Positions 51,355 through 59,839 are shown, counted from the stretch's first letter. The stretch: DNA of 64,000 bases from DASSJM01 sp036280655 (GCA_036280655.1 DASUQI010000059.1:1-64000); one strand, 5' to 3'. Made by a program: numbers and translations. Notes: a model not told the origin generated them from the sequence alone.

Positions 51355-51810
51355 CTAGGGCTCGGGCCACCCCCCCGCGTCGGAGACGCTCGCCTCCTCC
51401 GCCGAACAGTCGGTCCCGGTGCCGAGGACGGTCGCCGCGGACCCGCCGGCACCCTCGAGGCGGATCCAGAAGCACTCGCCGGTGTCGGCCCTCGCGCTCC
51501 CGGTCCACGACCCGTCCGAAGCAAGCACGCTCACGACCTCGGAGTCGTTCGAGCTCTGGTCCGGGTCGATCAGCAGGAGGTCGTCGAGCTCGGCGTCGAG
51601 CCCGAGGCGCTGTCTCGTGGCGTCCTCGAGCGTGCCCCCCTCCGCCTGGACGCGCTCGACGGCGGCGGCCACCTTGCGCAGGTTCGACTGCGCGTACGCG
51701 ACGGCGCCGGTCCGGGCCACCGGGCGGAACGCGATCACGAGCACGACCAGCATGATCCCGCCCACGGCGAGGCCCACGAAGACCTTCCAGAAGCCGCGGT
51801 TGCCGGGCAC
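51355..51810 (-). CDS. Membrane-anchored pilin-like protein
   Basis: 151 residues. A basic PGNRGF segment precedes one hydrophobic helix (about 8-30), then SNLRKVAAAVERVQAEGGTLEDA and a beta-rich head ending CFWIRL, GTDCS and DAGGWPEP. It resembles the protein at 21787 and the C-terminus of the sigma-coupled membrane protein at 4770. GTG at 51810 is chosen because the upstream extension has no ribosome site. It lies between the two molybdenum hydroxylase operons, in the same direction as the form II-like one. Function unknown. Confidence 0.6.
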   Translation of the reverse strand: MPGNRGFWKVFVGLAVGGIMLVVLVIAFRPVARTGAVAYAQSNLRKVAAAVERVQAEGGTLEDATRQRLGLDAELDDLLLIDPDQSSNDSEVVSVLASDGSWTGSARADTGECFWIRLEGAGGSAATVLGTGTDCSAEEASVSDAGGWPEP

Positions 51811-51939
51811 GCGTCCGACGATACCGAGCGGGTGTTCAGTCTGACTTGACCGTTTCGGGGCTCGGAGAGATAGTCGTCGTTCGTTCCGGTTCGACCGAAC
51901 ACCGCCGAGCCCGCCGGCTGCGATCGAGGAGGTCGATGC

Positions 51940-52800
51940 ATGCTGCCCTCGAAGTTCGACTACCACCGGCCGGAGTCACTGGACGAAGCATTGCGATTGT
52001 TGGCGGAGCTCGACGACGCCAAGGTCCTCGCGGGCGGGCAGAGCCTGATCCCGGTGATGAAGCTGCGGCTCGCGGCCCCCGAGCACCTCGTGGACATCAA
52101 CCGCGTGCCGGGACTCGACGGGATCGAGGAGACCGACGGCGGGATCCGGTTCGGGGCGCTCGCCCGGCACCACCAGGTCGCGACCTCCGACCTGGTCGCG
52201 AAGTACCCGCTGATCGCCGCCGCCGCGCCGCAGATCGCCGACCCGATCGTCCGCAACCTCGGGACGATGGGCGGATCGCTCGCCCACGCGGACCCCGCGG
52301 GCGACTACGGCGCCGTGATGCTCGCCGCGGGCGCGAGCGTCGTCGCCAGGAGCGCGCGCGGCGAACGCGAGATCCCGATGACCGAATTCCTCGTCGACGT
52401 GTTCACGACGAGCCTCGAGCCCGATGAGCTCCTCACCGAGATCCGCGTGCCGGCGCCCGCCTCGCGCGCGGGCGGCACGTACCTCAAGCTCGAACGCAAG
52501 GTGGGCGACTTCGCGACCGTGGGCGCGGCCGTCCAGCTCGAGCTCTCGAACGGGACGATCGGTCGCGCGGGCATCGCCCTCACCGGCGTCGGGAGCACGA
52601 ACGTGCACGCCACCGACGCGGAGGCCTCGCTCGCCGGCGCCGAGCCCACCGAGGAGGCGTTCGCGGAGGCGGGACGGCTCGCGGCAGCGTCGACGAACCC
52701 CGTCTCCGACGTGCGCGGCTCGGGGGAGTACAAGCGCCACGTCGTCGAGGTCTTCGTCCGGCGGGGCCTCGCCACCGCCGCCGACATGGCCCGGGCCTAG
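51940..52800 (+). CDS. coxM: Aerobic carbon monoxide dehydrogenase medium (FAD) subunit
   Basis: 286 residues. FAD-binding motifs AKVLAGGQSLIPVMKLRLAAPEHLVDI near residue 30 and VRNLGTMGGSLAHADPAGD near 105 are as in CoxM. ATG at 51940 is preceded by GAGGAGG at the right distance. It is the first gene of coxMSL, the order diagnostic for form I CODH. It transfers electrons from the 2Fe-2S centres toward quinone. Confidence 0.94.
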   Translation: MLPSKFDYHRPESLDEALRLLAELDDAKVLAGGQSLIPVMKLRLAAPEHLVDINRVPGLDGIEETDGGIRFGALARHHQVATSDLVAKYPLIAAAAPQIADPIVRNLGTMGGSLAHADPAGDYGAVMLAAGASVVARSARGEREIPMTEFLVDVFTTSLEPDELLTEIRVPAPASRAGGTYLKLERKVGDFATVGAAVQLELSNGTIGRAGIALTGVGSTNVHATDAEASLAGAEPTEEAFAEAGRLAAASTNPVSDVRGSGEYKRHVVEVFVRRGLATAADMARA

Positions 52801-52834
52801 GGCGCCCACGAGCGAGTCACGAGGAGGACGGCAG

Positions 52835-53311
52835 ATGAACGTCACGATCACGGTCAACGGCGCCGAGCATGCGGCGGACGTGGAGCCACGGCTGCTCCTC
52901 GTCCATTTCCTGCGCGAGGTGCTGAGCCTCACCGGCACGCACGTGGGCTGCGACACGACGAGCTGCGGGGCGTGCACGGTCCTGCTGGACGGCACGCCGG
53001 TGAAGTCGTGCACGATGTTCGCGGTGCAGGGCGACGGCCGCGAGGTCACGACCGTCGAAGGCCTCAAGCAGGACGGCCAGCTCCATCCGATCCAGGCGGC
53101 GTTCAAGGAGGAGCACGGCCTGCAGTGCGGGTTCTGCACCCCGGGGATGATGCTGACCGGCGCCGCGCTCCTGAAGGAGAACGCGTCGCCCTCCGACGAG
53201 GAGGTGCGCTGGGCGATCTCGGGCAACATCTGCCGCTGCACGGGCTACATGAACATCGTCAAGGCGATCCAGACCGCGGGCCAGGAGATGGCCGCATCGA
53301 CCACCGAGTAA
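52835..53311 (+). CDS. coxS: Aerobic carbon monoxide dehydrogenase small (2Fe-2S) subunit
   Basis: 158 residues with two 2Fe-2S sites, GCDTTSCGACTVLLDGTPVKSC near residue 38 and LQCGFCTPGMML plus GNICRCTGYMNIV near 97-137. ATG at 52835 follows GAGGAGG. It lies between coxM (34-base gap) and coxL (10-base gap), in the order M-S-L. Confidence 0.95.
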   Translation: MNVTITVNGAEHAADVEPRLLLVHFLREVLSLTGTHVGCDTTSCGACTVLLDGTPVKSCTMFAVQGDGREVTTVEGLKQDGQLHPIQAAFKEEHGLQCGFCTPGMMLTGAALLKENASPSDEEVRWAISGNICRCTGYMNIVKAIQTAGQEMAASTTE

Positions 53312-53321
53312 GGGGAGCGAG

Positions 53322-55676
53322 ATGGCGACGGAAGCCGAGGAGATCCGCGGCATCGGACATAGCGTCAAGCGCAAGGAGGACGACCGGTTCATCCAGGGCA
53401 GGGGCACGTACATCGACGACGTGAAGCTGCCGGGCATGCTCCACATGGCGATCCTCCGCAGCCCCTACGCGCACGCGACGATCAACGGCATCGACACCTC
53501 GAAGGCGGCGGAGCTGCCCGGCGTGATCGCGGTGGTGACCGGCGAGCTCATGGCGCAGCACAACCTCGCGTGGATGCCCACCCTCTCGTACGACACCCAG
53601 GCGGTGCTCGCCACCGACAAGGTGCGGTTCCAGGGCCAGGAGGTCGCCGCGGTGGTCGCCACGGATCCGTACGTGGCCAAGGACGCCCTCGAGCTGATCG
53701 AGGTCGACTACGACCCGCTCCCTGCGGTCGTGTCCCCGCAACAGGCGGCCGGGTCCGACGCGCCGGTGATCCGGACGGACAAGGAGGACCAGAAGGACAA
53801 CCACATCTACTCCTGGGAGAGCGGGGACAAGGACGCGACGGACCAGGCGTTCACCGAGGCGGACGTCGTCGTGTCGCTCGACACCTTCTACCCGCGCTCG
53901 CATCCCGCGCCGGTCGAGACCTGTGGGTGCGTCGCCGACGTCGACCCTGCGACGGGGCAGACGACGATCTACATGACCACCCAGGCGCCGCACCTGATCC
54001 GAACGGTGTTCGCGCTCGTCGCCGGTCTGCCCGAGGAGAACATCCGGATCATTTCGCCGGACCTCGGCGGAGGGTTCGGCAACAAGGTGCCGGTCTATCC
54101 GGGCTACGTCGTCGCGACCGCCGCGTCGCTGTTGCTCGGCAAGCCCGTCAAGTGGATCGAGGAGCGGTACGAGAACCTCATCTCGACCGGCTTCGCCCGC
54201 GACTTCCACATGCACGGCGAGATGGCGCTGTCCAAGGACGGGGCGATGAAGGGCCTGCGCGTGTCGCTCCTCGCGGACGAGGGAGCGTTCCACTCGGACG
54301 CACAGCCGAGCAAGTTCAAGGTCGGCCTGTTCCACATCGTGACGGGCTCCTACGACCTGCCCGCCGCGCACCTGTCGGCCGACGGGTACTACACGAACAA
54401 GGCGCCGGGCGGGGTCGCGTACCGCTGCTCCTTCCGGGTCACCGAGGCCTCGTACATGATCGAGCGCCTCGTCCAGAACGCCGCCTACGAGCTCGGCGTG
54501 GATCCCGCCGAGCTGCGGAGGAAGAACTTCATCCCGAAGGAGTCCTTCCCCTACCGCTCGGTCACGGGGTTCGAATACGACTCCGGGGACTACCACGCGG
54601 CCATGGACCTGGCCCTGGAGAAGGTCGGGTACGACGACCTCCGCAAGGAGCAGGCCGAGGCCCGCAAGGAGGGACGCCTGCTCGGGATCGGCCTCGCGAG
54701 CTTCACGGAGGTGGTCGGGGCCGGGCCGCACCACGACTACGACATCCTCGGGATCAAGATGAACGACGGCGCCGAGCTCCGCGTCCATCCGACCGGCAAG
54801 GCGATCCTGAAGATCAGCTCGAAGACCCAGGGACAGGGACACGAGACGACGTTCGCGCAGATCGTGGCCGAGGAGCTCGGGATCCAGCCCGAGGACGTCA
54901 AGGTCCAGCACGGGGACACGGACAACACGCCGTACGGACTCGGGACCTACGCGTCGCGATCGACCCCCACGGTCGGCGCGGCGACCGTGATGGTGTCGCG
55001 GAAGCTCCGGGAGAAGGGGCGCAAGCTCGCCGCCCACCTGCTCGAGGTGTCCGAGGAGGACATCGAGTTCGAGAAGGGGAAGTTCTTCGTGAAGGGCGCG
55101 CCGGACAAGGCGAAGACGATCCAGGAGGTCGCGTTCGCCGCGTACACCGACTTCCCGGACGGGATGGAACCCGGCCTCGAGGACCGCGCCTACTACGACC
55201 CGCCGAACCTGACGTTCCCGTTCGGCACCTACGCGGTGGTGGTCGAGGTCGACGAGGACACGGGCAGCTGGAAGGTCGATCGCATGGTCGCCGTCGACGA
55301 CTGCGGCGTGCGGATCAACCCGATGATCGTCGAGGGACAGATCCACGGCGGTCTCGCCGAGGGGTATGCGATGGCAGCCATGGAGCAGATCACGTTCGAC
55401 GAGGAAGGCAACTGCATCGGCGCGAACTTCACCGACTACCTGATCCCGACCGCGTGGGAGACGCCGAAGTTCGAGCTCGGCGAGACCGTGACGCCGTCGC
55501 CGCACCACCCGATCGGCGCGAAGGGCGTCGGCGAGTCCGCGACCGTCGGCTCCCCCGCCGCGTACGTGAACGCGGTGATCGACGCGCTCTGGCACCTCGG
55601 CGTCCGGAACATCGACATGCCGCTCACGAGCGCGAAGGTGTGGGAGGCGATCCAGGAAGCGAAGACGAGCGCGTAG
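53322..55676 (+). CDS. coxL: Aerobic carbon monoxide dehydrogenase large subunit, form I
   Basis: 784 residues. The form I signature AYRCSFR is present at 366-372, with the Cys that binds copper in the Mo-S-Cu centre at 369. Other molybdopterin-cytosine-dinucleotide contacts include LGGGFGNKVPVYPGY near residue 247, KTQGQGHETTFAQI near 505 and HPIGAKGVGESATVG near 730. It oxidises CO with water to carbon dioxide. ATG at 53322 after AAGGGGAG. The first gene downstream is an XdhC-type maturation protein. Confidence 0.95.
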   Translation: MATEAEEIRGIGHSVKRKEDDRFIQGRGTYIDDVKLPGMLHMAILRSPYAHATINGIDTSKAAELPGVIAVVTGELMAQHNLAWMPTLSYDTQAVLATDKVRFQGQEVAAVVATDPYVAKDALELIEVDYDPLPAVVSPQQAAGSDAPVIRTDKEDQKDNHIYSWESGDKDATDQAFTEADVVVSLDTFYPRSHPAPVETCGCVADVDPATGQTTIYMTTQAPHLIRTVFALVAGLPEENIRIISPDLGGGFGNKVPVYPGYVVATAASLLLGKPVKWIEERYENLISTGFARDFHMHGEMALSKDGAMKGLRVSLLADEGAFHSDAQPSKFKVGLFHIVTGSYDLPAAHLSADGYYTNKAPGGVAYRCSFRVTEASYMIERLVQNAAYELGVDPAELRRKNFIPKESFPYRSVTGFEYDSGDYHAAMDLALEKVGYDDLRKEQAEARKEGRLLGIGLASFTEVVGAGPHHDYDILGIKMNDGAELRVHPTGKAILKISSKTQGQGHETTFAQIVAEELGIQPEDVKVQHGDTDNTPYGLGTYASRSTPTVGAATVMVSRKLREKGRKLAAHLLEVSEEDIEFEKGKFFVKGAPDKAKTIQEVAFAAYTDFPDGMEPGLEDRAYYDPPNLTFPFGTYAVVVEVDEDTGSWKVDRMVAVDDCGVRINPMIVEGQIHGGLAEGYAMAAMEQITFDEEGNCIGANFTDYLIPTAWETPKFELGETVTPSPHHPIGAKGVGESATVGSPAAYVNAVIDALWHLGVRNIDMPLTSAKVWEAIQEAKTSA

Positions 55677-55685
55677 CCTGGAGCC

Positions 55686-56657
55686 ATGCGACCCGAGGTC
55701 CTGGAGCTCGCGAACGATCTGACGCGCCGCGGCGAGCCGTTCGTGCTCGCGACGGTCGTGTGGCGGCGCGCGCCGTCCTCGGGCAAGGAGGGCTCGACCG
55801 CGCTCGTCACGCCGGATCGGCGCGTTCGCGGGTGGCTCGGCGGGGCGTGCGCCGAACCCACGGTGATCCGTGAGGCCCTGAAGGCGCTCGAGGAGGGCAC
55901 GCCCCGGTTGCTGTTCCTCGGCCCGCCCGAAGAGCTCGCGGCGCGCGGGCGCGAGGGCGTCGTCACCGTTCCGATCGCCTGTCAGAGTGAGGGAGCGCTG
56001 GAGGTGTACGTGGAACCCGTCCTGCCGCAGCCGCATCTCGTCGTGATCGGGCGATCGCCCGCCGTCGGTACGCTCGCCTCGATGGCCGGCGTGCTCGGGT
56101 GGCGGACGGTCGTCGTCGACGACGGCGGGTTCGCCCAGGACTACCCGGGGGCCGGCGCCGTCGTCACGACGCTCGACCTCGAGCAGGCGGACGTGAACGA
56201 CCGCTCGATCGTCGTCGTGGCGACGCAGGGCCACTACGACGAGGCGGCGCTCGAGGCAGCGCTCGCGACGCCGGCCCCCTACGTCGGCCTCGTCGCGTCG
56301 CGCAAGCGCGCGGAGTCGGTGCTCGGGTACCTGCGGGACCGCGGGGTGTCCGACGAGCAGCTCGCGCGCGTGCACGCGCCCGCGGGACTCGACCTCGGGA
56401 AGGTGGCGCACGAGGAGATCGCAGTCGCGATCCTCGCCGAGCTCGTCCGGGAGCGGGCCGCGGGCGCGCTCGCCGCGGCGGCGCCCGCCGAGATCCCGCG
56501 GCACGAGGCGCTCGACCCCGTCTGCGGCATGACCGTGGACGTCGCCGACGCGAAGTACAGCTCGGCGTTCGAGGGGACGACGTACTACTTCTGCTCGGCC
56601 GGATGCCTGCATCGGTTCGAGGAGGACCCCGCGCGGTTCGCGGCCGCGCCCGCCTGA
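55686..56657 (+). CDS. XdhC/CoxF family maturation protein fused to a C-terminal YHS domain
   Basis: 323 residues. The XdhC part has LATVVWRRAPSSGKEGSTALVTPD (about 20-45), VRGWLGGACAEPTV, and a Rossmann-like half with HLVVIGRSPAVGTLA and PYVGLVASRKRAESVL followed by RVHAPAGLDLG. Residues 277-319 are a YHS/TRASH-like domain (DPVCGMTVD, YFCSAGC, FEEDPARF) with four cysteines in total, which may bind a metal. XdhC proteins deliver sulfurated molybdenum cofactor. The fusion next to a Mo-Cu enzyme makes copper handling an attractive but unproven idea. Confidence 0.88.
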   Translation: MRPEVLELANDLTRRGEPFVLATVVWRRAPSSGKEGSTALVTPDRRVRGWLGGACAEPTVIREALKALEEGTPRLLFLGPPEELAARGREGVVTVPIACQSEGALEVYVEPVLPQPHLVVIGRSPAVGTLASMAGVLGWRTVVVDDGGFAQDYPGAGAVVTTLDLEQADVNDRSIVVVATQGHYDEAALEAALATPAPYVGLVASRKRAESVLGYLRDRGVSDEQLARVHAPAGLDLGKVAHEEIAVAILAELVRERAAGALAAAAPAEIPRHEALDPVCGMTVDVADAKYSSAFEGTTYYFCSAGCLHRFEEDPARFAAAPA

Positions 56658-56685
56658 ACCCCATGTCGCGCGTACGATTCCACCC

Positions 56686-57840
56686 ATGAGCGAGCTCACC
56701 GACGTCCTGTCGGCGATCGAGTCGCTCTCGGCGCGCGGCGAGAAGCTCGCGCTCGCGACGATCGTCGCGGTGCGCGGCTCGACGTACCGCCGTCCGGGCG
56801 CCCGGCTGCTCGTCCCCGAGGAGGGCGAGATGGTGGGCAACATCTCCGGCGGCTGCCTCGAGAACGACGTCGCCGACGTCGCGAAGATCGTGATGCGCGA
56901 GGGCATGGCGCGCATCGTCTCGTTCGACCTCACGGCCGACGACGACGAGGTATGGGGCTGGGGCCTCGGTTGCAACGGTGCGTTCGAACTGTTCGTCGAG
57001 CCGGCGGCCAAGGCCGCCGAGGTAGCCGGGGCGCTCCGGATCGCACTCGAGGAGGAGCGCCCGATCGCGATGACCACGGTGCTCGACTCGACCGTGCCGG
57101 GTGTCGAGCAGGGCGACCGGCTCCTCGTCCGCCCCGACGGCTCGACCGAGGGAGCGCTCGGCGACGAGCAGCTCTCGGCTGGCGCGAGGAACGCCGCGCT
57201 CGAGCTCCTCGCGGACGAGCGCAGCGACATCCGGACGCTCGCCGGCGCGAAGGGCGAGGCCCGCGCGTTCGTCGAGGTGCTCGAGCCGCCGCTGCGGCTC
57301 GTGATCTGCGGGGCCGGTCACGACGCAGCGCCGCTCACCGACGCGGCCGCGGCGCTCGGCTGGAGTCCGGTGGTCGTCGACGACCGCCCGGAGTTCCTGA
57401 ACCGCGAGCGGTTCCCGAACGCGGCCGACTTCGTGCTCGTCGAGCGCCCCGACAAGGTCGCGGAGGTCGCGCCGATCGACGCGAGGACCTACGTCGTCGT
57501 GATGAGCCACAACTTCCTCCGCGACAAGGACTACGTGCGCTCGCTCGTGAGCTCGCCGGTGCGGTTCATCGCGATGCTCGGGCCCTCGGTCCGGACGAAC
57601 CGGCTCCTCACCGAGCTCCGCGACGAGGGCGTGGTGCTCCCGGACGAGGCGCTCGGCAGGATCCGCGGACCGGCGGGCCTCGACCTCGGCGCCGAGGGCC
57701 CCGAGGAGATCGCGGCGGCGATCGTCGCGGAGATCGTCGCGCTCAAGCGCGGCCGTGGCGCGGGGTTCCTGAAGGACCGGCCGGGACCGATCCACGAGCG
57801 GCTCACACCGGCCCGCGCTACCGACGGACCGGCGGGGTAG
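56686..57840 (+). CDS. XdhC/CoxI family molybdenum hydroxylase maturation protein
   Basis: 384 residues. N-terminal XdhC domain: LATIVAVRGSTYRRPGARLLV, GNISGGCLENDVA and GWGLGCNG near residues 30-110, including conserved cysteines. C-terminal Rossmann-type half: LRLVICGAGHDAAPL near 205, VVVMSHNFLRDKDYV, and IRGPAGLDLGAEGPEEIA near 320. It likely loads or sulfurates the cofactor of the CODH. It begins 28 bases after the YHS-fused paralogue. Confidence 0.9.
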   Translation: MSELTDVLSAIESLSARGEKLALATIVAVRGSTYRRPGARLLVPEEGEMVGNISGGCLENDVADVAKIVMREGMARIVSFDLTADDDEVWGWGLGCNGAFELFVEPAAKAAEVAGALRIALEEERPIAMTTVLDSTVPGVEQGDRLLVRPDGSTEGALGDEQLSAGARNAALELLADERSDIRTLAGAKGEARAFVEVLEPPLRLVICGAGHDAAPLTDAAAALGWSPVVVDDRPEFLNRERFPNAADFVLVERPDKVAEVAPIDARTYVVVMSHNFLRDKDYVRSLVSSPVRFIAMLGPSVRTNRLLTELRDEGVVLPDEALGRIRGPAGLDLGAEGPEEIAAAIVAEIVALKRGRGAGFLKDRPGPIHERLTPARATDGPAG

Positions 57841-57869
57841 GCTCCGCCGCAACCGAGCGAGGAGCGAGG

Positions 57870-58472
57870 ATGGAGATCGAAAACGAGTTCAGCGTGCCGG
57901 CGTCCGCGGACCACGTGTGGGCGTTCCTGCTCGACGTCGAGCGCGTCGCGCCGTGCATGCCCGGGGCCGAGCTCACCGAGGTCGTCGACGAATCCACCTG
58001 GAAGGGCAAGGTCAACATGAAGGTCGGCCCGGTCTCCCTCGCGTTCTCCGGGACGGTGACGATGCAGGAGCGAGACGAGGAGGCCCGGCGCGTCGTCCTG
58101 GCAGCCAAGGGCATGGAGGCGAAGGGCAAGGGTGCCGCGAACGCGAGCGTCACGAGCTGGCTCGAGCCCGGGGAGGATGGCGCCACCACCGTGAAGATGA
58201 AGGCAGACATCCACCTGACCGGCACCGTGGCCCAGCTCAGCCGCGGGCTCCTGCCCGAGGTGAGCCGCAAGCTCACCGCACAGTTCGCCGACTGCCTGCG
58301 TCAGAGCATCTCGGCGCAGGAGGTCGAGCTCACGGCCTCGGCCGACATCGCGGCCGAGACGCCGGCGCCGGCGCCCACCAAGGCGATCGGCGGGTTCCGG
58401 CTCGGCCTGTCCGCGATGTGGGCGGGCATCAAGCGTTTCTTCGCGCGGCTGTTCGGGAAGCGCGAAGGGTGA
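57870..58472 (+). CDS. coxG: Carbon monoxide dehydrogenase subunit G (CoxG)
   Basis: 200 residues. SRPBCC fold N-terminal domain (about 1-150) with FSVPASADHVWAFLLDVERVAPCMPGAEL, the CoxG signature, and VGPVSLAFSGTVTM. The C-terminal tail (about 180-200, AGIKRFFARLFGKR) is an amphipathic basic helix that likely anchors to the membrane; CoxG is known to recruit CODH there. It ends in a four-base overlap with the next gene. Confidence 0.93.
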   Translation: MEIENEFSVPASADHVWAFLLDVERVAPCMPGAELTEVVDESTWKGKVNMKVGPVSLAFSGTVTMQERDEEARRVVLAAKGMEAKGKGAANASVTSWLEPGEDGATTVKMKADIHLTGTVAQLSRGLLPEVSRKLTAQFADCLRQSISAQEVELTASADIAAETPAPAPTKAIGGFRLGLSAMWAGIKRFFARLFGKREG

Positions 58473-59050
58473 TCTCCGCGGTGGTCCTCGCCGCGGGCGA
58501 GGGCAGGCGGTTCGGCGCCACGAAGCAGCTCGAACGGCTCCGCGGGAAGCCGCTCGTCCAGCACGCGGTCGACGCGGCCGCGGCGGCGGGCGTCCAGGAG
58601 ATCGTGGTGGTCGTGGGCCACGACGCCGAACGCGTCCGCGACGTGGTCGAGCTCCCGGTCGGCGCTCGCATCGCTGTGAACGACCGCTACGCGGAAGGGC
58701 AGTCGACGTCGCTCGCGGAAGGCCTGCACGCGCTCGACGCCTCCAGCGACGCCGCGCTCGTACTGCTCGCGGACCAGCCGGGCATCGAGCCGCGCCACGT
58801 CCGGGCCCTGATCACCGCGTTCGACGAGGCGGCGCGCGAGCCCGAGATCCTGCGGATCGGGTTCCGCGACGGACCGGGGCCGGCGCTGCTCGCGCGGTCG
58901 GTGTGGGAGGAGGCGACGTCGCTCACCGGCGACACGGGTGCCCGGGCGCTGTTCGACCTAGATCCCGAACGCGTGCGATGGGTGGACCTCGACGAGGACG
59001 CGCCGCTCGACGTCGACCGCCCCGAGGACCTCGAGCGCGGCCAGGGGTGA
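58469..59050 (+). CDS. Molybdenum cofactor nucleotidyltransferase (MobA/MocA-like)
   Basis: 193 residues. The nucleotidyltransferase loop is VVLAAGEGRRFGATKQLERLRGKPLVQHAVD at the N-terminus and the metal-binding Asp region is VLLADQPGIEPRHVRALI near residue 98. This size and the QLERLRGKPL pattern fit the MocA group, which makes molybdopterin cytosine dinucleotide, the cofactor form of CODH. GTG at 58469 is coupled to coxG (GTGA overlap). Last gene of the cox cluster before a strong terminator. Confidence 0.9.
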   Translation: MISAVVLAAGEGRRFGATKQLERLRGKPLVQHAVDAAAAAGVQEIVVVVGHDAERVRDVVELPVGARIAVNDRYAEGQSTSLAEGLHALDASSDAALVLLADQPGIEPRHVRALITAFDEAAREPEILRIGFRDGPGPALLARSVWEEATSLTGDTGARALFDLDPERVRWVDLDEDAPLDVDRPEDLERGQG

Positions 59051-59056
59051 ACGTAT

Positions 59057-59084
59057 GGGCGCCCCGGCCTTCGCCGGGGCGCCC
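59057..59084. terminator. Strong GC hairpin between convergent genes
   Basis: GGGCGCCCCGGC and GCCGGGGCGCCC form a perfect 12-pair stem with a CTTC loop, lying between the ends of the cox cluster and the CAP-protein gene. It would act in both directions; no T-run follows. Confidence 0.75.
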
Positions 59085-59109
59085 GTCTCTACAGCTAGGT
59101 CGGGAGGGG

Positions 59110-59577
59110 CTAGCCGTAGAAGATGACCGTCACCCAGAACCTGCCGCCGGACTCGAAGACGCCGATCGCTGTGCGCTCGAAGCCCGCCCGGAGGATGTTC
59201 CTGCGATGCGGCCGCGAGCCCATGAACGCGTCCTCGAGGGCCTCGAGCGAGGGCCCCATGCCCACGTTCTCGGCGCCGATCGACCACCCGGTTCCCTGCA
59301 GCTTGTCCGCGAGGTCGGGCGTGTGGAACAGCTCTCCCCGCTCCGCCATCTGGCGCGAGTGCCTTCGGGCGTAGCGGGAGAGTCGGTCGTTCAGCCGGAG
59401 CTCGTCGCGGTCCCGGTCCGCTCGATCGTCGTTCGTGAGCTGCAGCATCTCCGCCCGGTTCTGGACGGTGTCGCCGGCTCGGGCCGGATCGATCGCGAGT
59501 CCCTGCACGAGGAACGCCGCGACGAGAAGGAACGCAAGCGCCATCCGGCGCCCCATCCGGCCGATCGTTCTCGTCAC
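59110..59577 (-). CDS. Secreted CAP/SCP domain protein
   Basis: 155 residues. The N-terminus (TRTIGRMGRRMALAFLLVAAFL) is a signal peptide ending near DPARA. The mature part is a compact CAP domain: MLQLTNDDRADRDRDELRLNDRLSRYARRHSRQMAERGELFHTPD, ENVGMG, FMGSRPHRRNILRAGF and FWVTVIFYG. His residues in LFHTPD and SRPHRRNIL and Glu in ENVG match CAP cavity residues. GTG at 59577 follows AAGGTGG; an ATG at 59556 is the alternative. It is preceded by a c-di-GMP riboswitch, so export is probably tied to surface or lifestyle changes. Confidence 0.9.
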   Translation of the reverse strand: MTRTIGRMGRRMALAFLLVAAFLVQGLAIDPARAGDTVQNRAEMLQLTNDDRADRDRDELRLNDRLSRYARRHSRQMAERGELFHTPDLADKLQGTGWSIGAENVGMGPSLEALEDAFMGSRPHRRNILRAGFERTAIGVFESGGRFWVTVIFYG

Positions 59578-59605
59578 GCCGCCACCTTCGTCAGGGTCCC
59601 GTGGT

Positions 59606-59628
59606 CCGGACTCCGGGTGGAGGTCCGG
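59606..59628 (-). promoter_or_regulatory. Hairpin at the riboswitch exit, possible expression platform
   Basis: On the minus strand CCGGAC and GTCCGG pair around an inner three-pair stem with a small bulge. Its upstream arm shares bases with the 3' strand of the riboswitch closing helix (59627-59631), so the two structures appear mutually exclusive. It ends 28 bases before the GTG of the CAP gene. Confidence 0.55.
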
Positions 59629-59722
59629 TCCTTCGGCAGCTCGGCCGCCCTCGCTCCTTGTGAGCGGTGGGGCCCGGAACTTTGCGTCCCGCCGTTCCCG
59701 GCGGTTTGCCCTTCTCGGGACC
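59627..59722 (-). ncRNA. Cyclic di-GMP-I (GEMM-I) riboswitch
   Basis: The minus strand matches the class I c-di-GMP riboswitch consensus in order. A GGTCC closing strand is followed by GGGCAAACC, a stem GCCG-GGAA-CGGC with a GNRA tetraloop, and the hallmark GGGACGCAAAG. A second arm around CCGGGCCCC comes next, then GGCCGAGCTGCC and a GGACC closing strand. It sits 50 bases upstream of the CAP-protein start on the same strand, so the gene is predicted to respond to intracellular cyclic di-GMP. Confidence 0.9.
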
Positions 59723-59839
59723 AACCCTTCACGGGAGTTATCGGCGTGACGCAGATGGAGATATAGGCACGGACGAGCGATATGACCGGAGGAAGTAGGC
59801 CCAACGGTCTAGCGCGAGAGGACCGGAGGACCTACCGGC

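Noticed and set aside
53259..57230. Very long open frame on the minus strand opposite coxL and its maturation genes
   Set aside because: It is antisense to clearly recognisable CO dehydrogenase genes; long antisense frames are expected when third codon positions are almost all G or C. No family motif appears in it.
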